Source of the DNA: Tricholoma matsutake
Lineage: Eukaryota > Basidiomycota > Agaricomycetes > Agaricales > Tricholomataceae
Assembly (NCBI GenBank): GCA_026075535.2
Contig: AP026541.1
Location: forward strand, 13,020,001-13,084,000
DNA length: 64,000 nucleotides
Reading direction: 5' to 3'
The notes under the pieces were generated by a model that made no database searches, had not been told where the DNA came from, and saw nothing but the letters and a program-made list of their open reading frames with translations. The translations under genes were made by a program, and so were the position numbers. Positions within the stretch are counted from its first letter, which is position 1. Each line of letters begins with the position of its first letter. Shown here one piece after another: positions 1 to 8,688 of this stretch.

Positions 1-105
1 AGCCATGAAAATCAGCTCAGCTTGTGAGCTGGAGCCACAAAATTGGCTTAGCTGCATGAGCCGCACTGCGAGTGAGCCAAGCCAAGCCATGGCAACACTA
101 GAGAC
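1..105. mobile_element. Terminal scrap of a hAT-like element, cut by window edge
   Basis: The first 105 bases are full of GAGCCAAGCC/GGCTTAGC-type short repeats and end in GGCAACACTAG. The same style of subterminal repeat flanks the hAT element at 17007-18589, whose ends read TAGTGATG..CATCACTA. Only one end is present, so no target duplication can be tested. It could be any GC-rich subterminal repeat; the assignment rests on style alone. Confidence 0.3.
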
Positions 106-207
106 AACTGTAAGTACTTGGAAGTTTGCCAATTGGCCGCATCTTCATCAGGCAAAATTAAATTCATGACTCATGACAGTACTTTACAGTCCCCCACCTG
201 TCCTAGT

Positions 208-352
208 GGAGTCCAACTGGAGTCCGAGTGGAGTCCAACTGGAGTCCGAGTGGAGTCCAACTGGAGTCCGAGTGGAGTCCAACTGGAGTCCGAGTGGAGT
301 CCAACTGGAGTCCAACTGGAGTCCGAGTGGAGTCCAACTGGAGTCTGAGTGG
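208..352. repeat. 11/22-bp tandem repeat (GGAGTCCAACT GGAGTCCGAGT)
   Basis: Thirteen or so 11-bp units, alternating between GGAGTCCAACT and GGAGTCCGAGT, make a near-perfect 22-bp tandem array. One alternation is broken near 300-320 by two successive AACT units. Both strands are open in several frames only because the repeat has no stop codons; I do not regard these as genes. It sits just inside the left inverted repeat of the 182-8737 element. Confidence 0.92.
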
Positions 353-353
353 A

Positions 354-654
354 ATGTATTTCAACCAATGATAAGTCAAGTCAATTAGACACTGAGCTCA
401 AAGGACTTTGGACTTGGTGAGTTTCATAAAGTACCCACAAAATAAATTTGTGTAGTGCAGGAATTGAACTCAAGACCTCACAATAAGGAATCACATGACA
501 AACCAAACAAGTGTGCTCAACCACTTGAGCCACAGGAGACTTATTAGGGACTAATATAAGCTTTATTTATGACTCAACTTTTCATATTCTCCGAGGAGGC
601 ATTTTTCAAACAATTAAGATCAAAAAATTTTAATTAACCACATCCCTCATGTAG
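354..654. other. No gene seen
   Basis: AT-rich sequence without a supported gene, intron signal or tandem repeat. It separates the 11-bp array from the G-run hairpin array. Confidence 0.6.
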
Positions 655-900
655 GACACGAGGGAGTGGGTATAATATAATAATAAACAAAACAAAAAAC
701 CCTCTCAAATCTTGCGAGAGGGAGGGGGGGATTACTACTATGTACATAAAAAACTAAACCCCTCACGCTGAACACAAGGGGGGGATTTGTAAGTACTACA
801 ATATATATACCTCTCGCATTCGGTGCGAGGGGGGGGCAGAGATAAATTAAAAATAATAAAAACCCCTCCCCACACAAAATGCGAGGGAGGGGGGGTTGGG
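655..900. repeat. Degenerate array of G-run hairpins
   Basis: About four units spaced 50-60 bp apart, each a short hairpin made of a C-rich half such as CCCTCTC and a half such as GCGAGAGGGAGGGGGGG, separated by A/T-rich spacers. Loops differ between units while the C-rich/G-rich pairing persists. The runs of 7-8 G could also form G-quadruplexes. Reading frames across it are composition artefacts. Confidence 0.7.
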
Positions 901-959
901 ATGTCATCTGGGGTGGGTGTCATCGCCCACCCCTCCTCGCACATGTCCATTGCCGTAGC

Positions 960-1245
960 AAGCCACACCCATCATCCACCCTACGAGCAGTTGTTTGTAG
1001 GCGTGGGGATGGGTGCCATGGGTGTCTTATCCCTGGTGTGCCTGCCATCCACCTGATGAGCAGCTGCTCGTTGGCATGGGCTCTCACCACCCATCCACCC
1101 TGCGAGCAGAGGCTCACAGGTGTGGGGTGGGTGTGTTGTTGGCTTTGGGGGGTGCTGGTAGGCGTCATCAACTGCACACACTCATAATCCACCCTATGAG
1201 CAGGGGCTCGCAGGCGTGGGGTGGGTGTGTTGGGTTGTCTTGCAT
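960..1245. repeat. Minisatellite with GAGCAG..GCTC hairpins
   Basis: Four diverged units, near 978, 1050, 1094 and 1189. The best preserved two read ATCCACCCTRYGAGCAG, then a GGCTCRCAGG half and GGGGTGGGTGTGTTG. Each unit holds a short palindrome, for example GAGCAGCTGCTC at about 1058-1069. Open frames on both strands follow from the repeat. Confidence 0.7.
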
Positions 1246-1418
1246 CCTGCCATCATTACCAGTAGTGTTAAGGGCAAAGCCTCAACTACTCGATCTAGTC
1301 GATGTTGTCCAACGAGGTGCTTCCTTGATGAGTCATTTGGTACTAGTCTTACTCAGACCATCCGACGTAAGATGATAGTACACCTCTAGCAGGCCTTCTG
1401 CAAAGAGTCGTCTGGGTT

Positions 1419-1535
1419 CACGCACTAAGGGGCTTTCTTAGTGGTTTCGAGTGAGTTCACATACTAAGGGGATTCCTTAGTAGTTTCGAGTGAGTCCACA
1501 TACTAAGGGGATTCCTTAGTAGTTTCAAATGAGCT
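1419..1535. repeat. 39-bp tandem repeat, three units, each with a hairpin
   Basis: Three head-to-tail 39-bp units beginning near 1419, 1458 and 1497. Each carries the hairpin CTAAGGGGATTCCTTAG followed by TAGTTTCGAGTGAGT. The last unit is degraded. Confidence 0.88.
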
Positions 1536-2039
1536 TGCAAGTTAAGGCTGTAGATTGCCTAGATCTAAACTAAGGACATCCCTACTACAAGTCGCAGTAC
1601 TTATACTAGAAGGGAGGTCCCTATCATCCAATCAGAAGGGTAGATGTGTATCAAGTAAGAATAGAAACAGTTAAGCCTCATGCCTAGCATGAGCAAGGAT
1701 CTGATGTCAAGGACATGCTGCACCGCAGCATGTCAATCGTGAGAGTCTGACATCATGGACCTCATTTCAAGGGGCTGTTGTATCACAGCATGTGTGGGAG
1801 TGGGTTCGGGTGCATGGAGTCACCATGTGTCAAGGGTGCCTTCCATGGGAAGGTGATCGAATGCATGTTGTTGGCATGCATTGTATGTGTATCTGGTGTC
1901 AAGGGCATGCCTTGGGCATGAGTCAGAGAGTGCCTCCCTTCTGGAGGGGATCATCGGGTGCATCGGGTCGGTCGGGTTCCATGAGTTACAAGGAAAATTG
2001 TAACAAGTAGAGTAGAACCTATAAAACAAGAGAAACAAG
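1536..2039. repeat. Loose array of short hairpins, no gene
   Basis: No coding region is supported. From about 1700 to 1960 short palindromes recur every 40-70 bp after a TCAAGG-type leader, for example CATGCTGCACCGCAGCATG near 1712 and GGCATGCCTTGGGCATG near 1903. This continues the theme of the arrays upstream. Confidence 0.45.
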
Positions 2040-2450
2040 TTAGTTAGTTTATAAAAACAAAAAGCAAATGAAGAAAAACTCATGTAGGGCCCAAACAATG
2101 TGATCTGTGTCGTTTGGGCCCACATTGGCTCATTTGTGGGTGGTGGTGTCATTACTAGTAGATTATAACCTAGAAAACTAAAAAAATGAGTTAGTTAGTT
2201 TATAAAAACAAAAACCAAATGAAAAAAAAAACTTACATAGGGCCCAAATGATGTGATCTGCATTGTTTGGGCCTGTGTTGGCTCATTTGTGGGTGGTGGC
2301 ATCATTGCCAGTAGATTATAACCTAGAAAGCTAAAAAAACAGGTTAGTTAGTTTATAAAAACAAAAAGCAAATGAAAAAAAAACTTATGTAGGGCCCATC
2401 CATTTGGCTCATTTGTGGGTGGTGTTGATGGTGGATTGGGTGTGGGAGCA
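2040..2450 (-). repeat. Tandem exon+intron unit, about 152 bp, three copies
   Basis: Three copies start near 2040, 2191 and 2344. Read on the minus strand each unit is an exon-like block of about 85 nt (hairpin GGGCCCAAAC..GTTTGGGCCC and an ACAAATGAGCC segment) followed by an intron-like block: a GTAAGT-type donor, an ACTAAC branch point, a T-rich tract and AG. In the middle copy the whole intron (2170-2236, 67 bp) has canonical ends. Copies 1 and 3 have AT instead of GT at the donor (CCCTAC then ATGAGT or ATAAGT), as expected if an ancestral ACGTAAGT lost its CpG. Related units occur near 12905-12981 and 47800-47954. Confidence 0.6.
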
Positions 2451-2699
2451 GTGGCAGTGGGTGTCCACGCAGTGGTGGTGGTAGAGAGAGGAGGGAGGCG
2501 GTGTCAATGGTGGTGGTGGTGGTGGTGGTGAGTGATGAGCTGGCACATTTGATGACGCGGCTATATGCTTTGTCATACACAGCCGCACCACAGTACCTAA
2601 CACAAGTAGATGATACCTTACACAAGGTACTGTGGTGTAACAGTTACATTGTGTATTATTATTACATAAGCAGCCTACAGGGATCTGGGTTCAATTCCT

Positions 2700-2934
2700 T
2701 TTCTTACACACTTTTTCAGCAGAATCTGACTGGACTCCCAGCAGACTCCAACCAGACTCCAACTGGAATCCACTGGACTCCAATGGACCGGTCCGAGTGG
2801 AATCTGGTGTTTGAGTGGATTCCACTTGGAGTCTGGTCGGACTGTACTGGGACTGGACTGGCAACTTTGCAGGCAGTTGGCTGGTGACCAGTCCCAGTGG
2901 ACTCCAGTCAGACTCTGGTCAGTCCGGTTGGACT
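2700..2934. repeat. Diverged GACTCCA-rich repeats
   Basis: Irregular copies of GGACTCCA/GGAATCCA, in the opposite orientation to the 208-352 array, continue at 8689-8710 beyond the copia element. They look like the right subterminal repeats of the 182-8737 element, split by the copia insertion. Confidence 0.5.
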
Positions 2935-3239
2935 TGTTGGAGCAGACTATATACGCTGCACAGGGGAAGAGACAACACGTTCCTTACAACCTACCTGGGG
3001 TTTAGTTAGACTTACAGCTAGGGTTAGCAGAGGTAAGAACACTGTATTCCTACTACGGTACAGGTTCTCCTTATATACATAATATTAAGGATGTCACATG
3101 ACTCGGGAATGTGTTTACCGCATGTATGCGCAGTAAGCGCAGTAACATGCGTATGCTGCATGTATCGCCTCATGTATACATGTGTATGCTGCATGTATTG
3201 CCTCATGTATACAGCATGCATCAGGGATTAATTTCAACA
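2935..3239 (-). repeat. Copia 3' LTR (305 bp)
   Basis: Matches 8351-8688 but has two copies of a 33-bp internal unit (GTATGCTGCATGTAT-type, near 3150-3215) where the other LTR has three. Ends are TGTTGG..CAACA on the plus strand. Confidence 0.95.
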
Positions 3240-3250
3240 CCCCCCCTCAA
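3240..3250 (-). promoter_or_regulatory. Polypurine tract of the copia element
   Basis: On the element strand TTGAGGGGGGG directly precedes the 3' LTR. This is the expected primer for plus-strand DNA synthesis. Confidence 0.8.
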
Positions 3251-3271
3251 ACTGTACAGTGCTCTAAGCAG

Positions 3272-4378
3272 CTAAGTTTGAATCTCGAAAGTAATTCCGA
3301 GAGAGTCTCTAAATTTCCTGAATAGGACGGCGCCAAGGTTCTTTGTGAACATGTCAGCCGGATTATCACTTCCAGGAATGAAAATGACTGTGACTTTGTC
3401 ATTTTCTATGCATTCGCGGGTGTAGTGGTAGCGAATGTCTATATGTTTGGTCCTTCTTTCCTGAACTGGATTTGATCCAATAAAGATGGATCCTTGATTA
3501 TCAGCGCAGATTGGTACGCGCTTCAGTGTATATCCAAGTTCCTGGAATAAGGACTCTATCCACACTATCTGCCGACAAGTGTTGGAGAGAGCCATGTATT
3601 CGGCTTCTGTGGATGACAGTGCTACAGTTTTTTGTAAACGGGACTGCCAGCACACAATGCCACTCGCCAGAGTAGCAAAGTAACCCGTTGTAGATCGGCG
3701 CTTGACTGTGTCAGCTGCCCAATCAGAATCTGTGAAGGCCTGTAGCCCCTCGGATTTCTCTCCATCATAGACCATACTGTACTTCTGGGTTCCCACCAGA
3801 TAGCGCATTATGTACATTGCTTTGTCTAGATGTTCTTGGCTAGGATTAGCCGAGAATTGCGACATCTTGATTACCGCGTAAGCGATATCAGGTCGCGTTC
3901 TGAGCATCAGATACAATAAAGATCTGATTACAGACTGATATTTTGATCTAAGCGCCGCGTTTGGCGTCGCTGTGTTCTCCAACGGTTTGTAGCCAGTCGG
4001 GAGCGGAGTGGGGGCAATCTTGGCATTTGTCATCTCGAACCTCTCAAGCACTTTGGCGAGATATTCTGTTTGATCGAGTTTGACTTTTGCAGCGGTCTGG
4101 GTGATGCGCATGCCTAAGAATTCCGTGACTTTTTCAGTACTACGGCACTCCCAATGCTTCAGGCAAGCATTCTTCTTTTCATCCACAAGTTTCTTGTTCT
4201 TGCCCATGAACAAGCCATCATCAACATAGACTAGCGCAATAACGATGCTGCCTGTCTTAGGATCCTTGTGTATGAAGATGCCGGCATCGGAGCTGGCGCG
4301 CAGGAACCCAATGGTGCGCATAAATGCCTCTAGCTCTCTCCACCATGCTAGTGAAGCCTGTTTAAGGCCATACAATGC
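3272..4378 (-). CDS. Copia Pol, C-terminal part: reverse transcriptase fingers/palm and RNase H
   Basis: Continues the frame of the upstream Pol part after a TGA at 4379-4381; it is not a separate gene and has no ATG of its own at the junction. It opens with LYGLKQASLAWW and shows the reverse transcriptase catalytic YVDD (VYVDDGLF, about residue 50). The RNase H domain has TDSDWA, SSTEAEY and ADNQGS, supplying the acidic active-site residues, and ends with the PADMFTKNL motif typical of copia. The protein copies the RNA genome in cytoplasmic particles. Apart from the TGA, nothing in this part looks broken. Confidence 0.93.
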   Translation of the reverse strand, partial: ALYGLKQASLAWWRELEAFMRTIGFLRASSDAGIFIHKDPKTGSIVIALVYVDDGLFMGKNKKLVDEKKNACLKHWECRSTEKVTEFLGMRITQTAAKVKLDQTEYLAKVLERFEMTNAKIAPTPLPTGYKPLENTATPNAALRSKYQSVIRSLLYLMLRTRPDIAYAVIKMSQFSANPSQEHLDKAMYIMRYLVGTQKYSMVYDGEKSEGLQAFTDSDWAADTVKRRSTTGYFATLASGIVCWQSRLQKTVALSSTEAEYMALSNTCRQIVWIESLFQELGYTLKRVPICADNQGSIFIGSNPVQERRTKHIDIRYHYTRECIENDKVTVIFIPGSDNPADMFTKNLGAVLFRKFRDSLGITFEIQT

Positions 4379-7186
4379 TCAGCGTAAGCGCATTACTTTG
4401 CGCTCTTTACCCTCGGGTTGATCCATATAGATCTCCTCATCAAGTTTGCTGTATAAAAATGCGGTTTTTACATCTAGACTGGTCATATACATGCCTTCTA
4501 GAGACGCAAGGGCAAACATGAGGCGTACGGTCTCGTAGCGGACTACTGGTGAGAAAATCTCATCAAAGTCAACGCCTTCGACTTGTGAAAAGCCTTTGGC
4601 CACGAGTCTGGCTCGTTTTCTTCCGTCCGATTTCACGGAGAAAACCCATCTATTTTTGATCATTTTTCGATCATGTGGAAGATCGACGATGTCATAGACT
4701 TGTCGCTTGCGAAGAGCCTCTAACTCTTCACAACAAGCCTGTTTCCACTCAAGTTGCTGCTGCCGGGGTAGGCGCGCAATATCGCGAAATTGGTTTGGAA
4801 CTAGGCTTTTTCCACTTGATGGTGTGACTGCTTTTGACAACAGCCAGCGGATAAGCTCATCTCCACCTTCCTTGGTTATCTTTTTAATATAACCTGCTTC
4901 GTCCAGTTCCCCCATTGGGTGATCATGTTCTTGATTATTGGAATCGGGCACACTCTCGTGGGGTGCCGAACTCGGTCCAGCAACCGGTTCTTGCTGTTGA
5001 GGTTGTGGTCGTGTTCGGTTATGATCCGAATCTTGACCCACAGACTTCTTCCAATATCGATCATGCGCAATGTCTCTCTCTATGTCAGAGGGGAGTCGCT
5101 GTTCTCCATAGGTATTGCCGGGACGGTTTGGGATTTTCCTCTGCCTGCCTGATCGACGGGGCAATTGCTGCCATTCCTGTTGATCTTCATGTCTTGGATG
5201 AAAGTCCTCAGTGCTAACTGGAGGCGGCGGAGGAGGAGCGTTAGTCGCATCGTCATGCGCCTTTTGCTCACTTGGTAAATCATCATCATCATCTTCTGAT
5301 GATGGAGGAAGGGGTGGATTTTGTGGCGGTATAGGGTCATCACCATCCGTTCCAGATGAGTGGTCGTCATCTTCTGGTTCTGGTGGAAAATCACCAAGGT
5401 CTGTCTTGGCAGGAGTTTTAGCTCCGGGACAGCATGGGAACATCGTTTCATCAAATAGTGCCATAGCACCAATGAATATTGCACCGTTTCGTCGCATGAA
5501 ACGATATGCTTTAATGCCATCTTCTACTCCAAGGTACGTCATTAGCTCCGATCGAGGAGACAATGTTGTTGGACGTTTTTCCTTTGGTAGATAGACATAA
5601 GCACTGCAACCGAAGACCTTCAGATTGTTTAGATCTGGGCGGACCTTTGTCAGGTCCTCAAAAGGTGTCAGCCATTTCAGGCGCCTTATTGGGGTTTGGT
5701 TGTATAAATGTGTTGCATGTTCTATGCAAAATTCCCACCATGATTGTGGTAGACAAGCGGTGAATCGCAGGGTTTGCGACTTTTCCATTATTGTCCTTAT
5801 AGCGCGCTCTGCGTGCCCGTTCTGTTGATGAACGTGGGGTGCAGACATCTCTATTTTGATGCCTAAATCCTTGAGCTGTTTTTGTAGCTCACGATCCTTG
5901 AACTCCCCCCCTGGATCGACACGCCAGCGCTTGATTGTAGCGCCATATTGGGTCTTAGCCATTGCTAGGAATTGTCTAATCGCTGCAGCAGCGTCAGATT
6001 TCTTTCTGAGACATTGGACCCAAATATGTGACGTTTTGTCATCCAGAAATACAATGAAGTATTTATGTTTGTGGTACGATAGTACCGGGAGTTCCTTTAG
6101 GTTGGAATGTATTAATTCAAAGGATTTGTCAGCTCGTGAGTCTGACTCGGGAAAAGATTTTGAGGTCATTTTCCCTTCTGCACACCCTGGACATATAATT
6201 TTGTCTTTAGGAATAATTAAATTCCTTGGGAATTTTATGGTGCTTTTAGGCATTTTCCCTAGCGCCTCTTTGGATGGGTGTCCAAGTCGCCTATGCCAAG
6301 TCAAGTAGTCAGCGACATAAATGGTCGCGACATTAACCTTTTTGGTGCTCAATATATGAGTCTGAGCCCAATAGATCGTGTCATTCCTCCTTAGAGGGAC
6401 ACAATGCATGATTGGGTTTCCATGCTCGATGAATGAAATGTATGCGGAGGAACCACGCACATCACTTCCGTCTTGTAAAAAGACCCCCATTGACATCAAT
6501 CGAGTATTAATGTCAGGTATGTAGTAGATGGGGTATAGTCGTGTTTCACGTGTCTCTGACTTCCCATTACATACTACCTGGTGTCCAATGAAGACTGCTC
6601 CTTTTCCTACTATATGAGTAGTACCAGTGGCCGTTTGGACCAAGGTAGAGTCCTTTCTCGGTAAAGGCTCGTAAGAAGCGAAATCTTTCATTTCACCAGT
6701 GAAGTGTTTTGATGCGCCTGAATCCATGATCCAGTCGGCACCTTTCTTACAATCTCCCTTTGCACACATAGCACATATATTAAGATCTACATAATTCCAT
6801 GATACATTTAATAGCGGTAAAATTTCACATGAAAAGTTCGCTGTATTCATAGGAATTTTAATCTTAGTGCTTGTGGCAGGGAAAAGGACTGACCTGTCAT
6901 CATACGCCCCTGTGTCAAGGGGTTCATCGATGAGCATTTCGTCGACGGCTTTCCACACTTCCTCGTCAGTTACTGGAGGTTCGGATCTGAGGGAGACGGT
7001 ATCGTCTTCTACCTCCTCGATCGTTGCCTCGGTTTCTGGCTCTATCCTCCTTCTCTTACCTTCTCGCACCGTAAGGTGCTCTTCCAGCGGTCGCAGGTTT
7101 TTCGCGCTGCGCGGAAGTTGCATGCGCTCGAGGGTGTCTCGAGCTTGCTGGTATTTGGTGTAAACCGAGCGAGAAGAGGAGGCCAC
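4379..7186 (-). CDS. Copia Pol, N-terminal part: protease, integrase and start of reverse transcriptase
   Basis: About 935 codons ending at TGA 4379-4381. It shares the frame of Gag, so a Gag-Pol fusion was ancestral; the frame continues from the gag stop at 7211 through a GTG rather than an ATG. Visible in order: an acidic/basic linker, protease DSGASKHF (about residue 155), GAG-pre-integrase zinc motif HRRLGHPSKEAL (about 300), integrase with LDDKTS, VDPGGEF and NGHAERA (the D,D,E residues), an acidic proline-rich linker, then the reverse transcriptase start with RLVAKGFSQ and LDVKTAFLYS. The TGA stands where related elements have a sense codon before ALYGLKQ. Confidence 0.93.
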   Translation of the reverse strand: MASSSRSVYTKYQQARDTLERMQLPRSAKNLRPLEEHLTVREGKRRRIEPETEATIEEVEDDTVSLRSEPPVTDEEVWKAVDEMLIDEPLDTGAYDDRSVLFPATSTKIKIPMNTANFSCEILPLLNVSWNYVDLNICAMCAKGDCKKGADWIMDSGASKHFTGEMKDFASYEPLPRKDSTLVQTATGTTHIVGKGAVFIGHQVVCNGKSETRETRLYPIYYIPDINTRLMSMGVFLQDGSDVRGSSAYISFIEHGNPIMHCVPLRRNDTIYWAQTHILSTKKVNVATIYVADYLTWHRRLGHPSKEALGKMPKSTIKFPRNLIIPKDKIICPGCAEGKMTSKSFPESDSRADKSFELIHSNLKELPVLSYHKHKYFIVFLDDKTSHIWVQCLRKKSDAAAAIRQFLAMAKTQYGATIKRWRVDPGGEFKDRELQKQLKDLGIKIEMSAPHVHQQNGHAERAIRTIMEKSQTLRFTACLPQSWWEFCIEHATHLYNQTPIRRLKWLTPFEDLTKVRPDLNNLKVFGCSAYVYLPKEKRPTTLSPRSELMTYLGVEDGIKAYRFMRRNGAIFIGAMALFDETMFPCCPGAKTPAKTDLGDFPPEPEDDDHSSGTDGDDPIPPQNPPLPPSSEDDDDDLPSEQKAHDDATNAPPPPPPVSTEDFHPRHEDQQEWQQLPRRSGRQRKIPNRPGNTYGEQRLPSDIERDIAHDRYWKKSVGQDSDHNRTRPQPQQQEPVAGPSSAPHESVPDSNNQEHDHPMGELDEAGYIKKITKEGGDELIRWLLSKAVTPSSGKSLVPNQFRDIARLPRQQQLEWKQACCEELEALRKRQVYDIVDLPHDRKMIKNRWVFSVKSDGRKRARLVAKGFSQVEGVDFDEIFSPVVRYETVRLMFALASLEGMYMTSLDVKTAFLYSKLDEEIYMDQPEGKERKVMRLR

Positions 7187-7210
7187 GCCCGTGTATGCCT
7201 GTGCAGGCGG

Positions 7211-8122
7211 TCAGCGGTGAGGATCCCTTGTGGGAGTGTGTTCGCATCGCTCGATGCGCTGTATGAGCAGCATCGGCGGTATGATGGTGCCATTACCATT
7301 TATGGTGGTAAAGGCATTGGAGGCGAGGTGGGTATGTTTCTCTTTTGGCTTCTCCTCCTTAGTCTTTCTGTCCCCACGTCGTCCACATTTTCGGGACGAG
7401 TCTCCGTTGCTGTTTTGCCCCTCTTTGGGCTGCCATTTGGGGTTTCCCCCCTTGCGTTTCACAGCGGAAAGTTTGTTGGCCTGAGGCTGGCCAGCGGGCT
7501 TTCCAACTGCTGTGTGCCTTGAGGCTTCAGCAACAATGGAGTCCTTGACATGTTTAAATGTCAAGGTGCTAGTGGCGGTCGTGTTAAGGACCGTTGCAGA
7601 CAATGAGTCGTACTCGCGCGGCATCGCAGCAAGTAGAATCATCACCTGTACTAGCTCGGGGATGGCGACGTTAGCAGCCGTGAGGCGCTCAAATTTGTCA
7701 GCCATTCTTGCAATCTCCGGTGCGGGGTTCGCAGCCAGGATTTTGATTGCTATTGCGGACCTGAAGTCCAAAAAGACTTGGGAGGGGCCGTCCACACCAT
7801 AATCGGTGCGAATGAGAGCCCACACCTCCTCAGCAGTGTCCTTTGTGTTGGCACACTGCCGAATGGAGGGGGCCAGGCGGAGCACTAGGCTACCAATAGC
7901 CTGGTCATTTTTGTTGCTCCAGGTCTGGAGCTTGGCATTAGCGTCCGCTACCAAGGTAGCGTTCGTCGCCATCAAAGGAGGCGCCGGGGGCGGTTTTTGC
8001 TCCGCTCCACTAGTTATTTGCCAGAGGCCCTGAGACCTGAGCCACGCCTTCATTGAGTCAGCCCATAGAATGTAATTTGATCCGTCGAAAGTTTGAACGA
8101 GTTTTTCAAGAGTTGAAGACAT
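7211..8122 (-). CDS. Copia Gag (UBN2/Gag-like)
   Basis: Begins at the ATG giving MSSTLEK (8122); an upstream in-frame ATG at 8155 adds eleven residues and is less likely because the family motif starts with the later Met. The early LVQTFDGSNYILWADSMKAWL segment (split here for length: FDGSNYILW, MKAWL) is characteristic of copia Gag, the capsid-forming protein. The expected CCHC zinc knuckle near the C-terminus is degraded: CGRRGDRK lacks the His and the other Cys positions. It ends at TGA 7211-7213, in frame with Pol. Confidence 0.9.
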   Translation of the reverse strand: MSSTLEKLVQTFDGSNYILWADSMKAWLRSQGLWQITSGAEQKPPPAPPLMATNATLVADANAKLQTWSNKNDQAIGSLVLRLAPSIRQCANTKDTAEEVWALIRTDYGVDGPSQVFLDFRSAIAIKILAANPAPEIARMADKFERLTAANVAIPELVQVMILLAAMPREYDSLSATVLNTTATSTLTFKHVKDSIVAEASRHTAVGKPAGQPQANKLSAVKRKGGNPKWQPKEGQNSNGDSSRKCGRRGDRKTKEEKPKEKHTHLASNAFTTINGNGTIIPPMLLIQRIERCEHTPTRDPHR

Positions 8123-8334
8123 GATTCTGTGGTGGCAGCTGTTAAAAGCGCTCAATCAGTCTTTTTACTCAATAAAACACGTTTAACGTTCTCAGGAGAA
8201 AACACTCCTTCAGAGTGGTTAACCCTAGTCAACCTAGGTTTTATATGCAGCTCGCAGGGAGCGCAAGGTTATAATTTGGAGACGATGAAGTCAACGTCGT
8301 TCGCAGCTAATTAAAGCGCGTTCGCGACGTGCCC

Positions 8335-8350
8335 AGCAGGGCCCATAACC
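8335..8350 (-). promoter_or_regulatory. Primer binding site for a half tRNA-iMet
   Basis: Directly beside the 5' LTR the plus strand reads AGCAGGGCCCATAACC. This is the sense sequence of the anticodon arm of eukaryotic initiator tRNA-Met (GCAGGGCNCATAACC, with anticodon CAT), so on the element strand it is the complement of an internal tRNA region and not of the 3' CCA end. Drosophila copia and yeast Ty5 are known to be primed by such a half-tRNA. Confidence 0.75.
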
Positions 8351-8688
8351 TGTTGGAGCAGACTATATACACTGCACAGGGGAAGAGACAACACGTTCCT
8401 TACAACCTACCTGGGGTTTAGTTAGACTTACAGCTAGGGTTAGCAGAGGTAAGAACACTGTATTCCTACTACGGTACAGGTTCTCCTTATATACATAATA
8501 TTAAGGATGTCACATGACTCAGGAATGTGTTTACCGCATGTATGCGCAGTAAGCGCAGTAACATGCGTATGCTGCATGTATCGCCTCATGTATACATGTG
8601 TATGCTGCATGTATTGCCTCATGTATACATGTGTATGCTGCATGTATTGCCTCATGTATACAGCATGCATCAGGGATTAATTTCAACA
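8351..8688 (-). repeat. Copia 5' LTR (338 bp)
   Basis: Same as 2935-3239 except for an added copy of a 33-bp unit (three copies, about 8570-8665). Followed by the target duplication GGACT. Confidence 0.95.

Larger units (their letters stand above)
2935..8688 (-). mobile_element. Ty1/copia LTR retrotransposon, nearly intact
   Basis: Full-length element on the minus strand. LTRs lie at 2935-3239 and 8351-8688 and begin TGTTG and end CAACA on the element strand. The 5-bp target duplication GGACT is exact (2930-2934 and 8689-8693). A purine tract abuts the 3' LTR and a tRNA-iMet-like primer site abuts the 5' LTR. Gag and Pol lie in one frame, interrupted only by two TGA codons (7211-7213 and 4379-4381). 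Domain order Gag, protease, integrase, reverse transcriptase, RNase H is that of copia elements (Pseudoviridae). A solo LTR of the same family is at 34307-34611. Confidence 0.96.

Noticed and set aside
208..352. CRISPR-like array or coding tandem-repeat protein
   Set aside because: Units are contiguous 11/22-mers without spacers, and the frames on both strands are open only because the unit lacks stops.
920..1192. Overlapping frames on both strands at 879-1375
   Set aside because: They follow the minisatellite; composition is His/Pro/Gly rich with no domain or intron logic.
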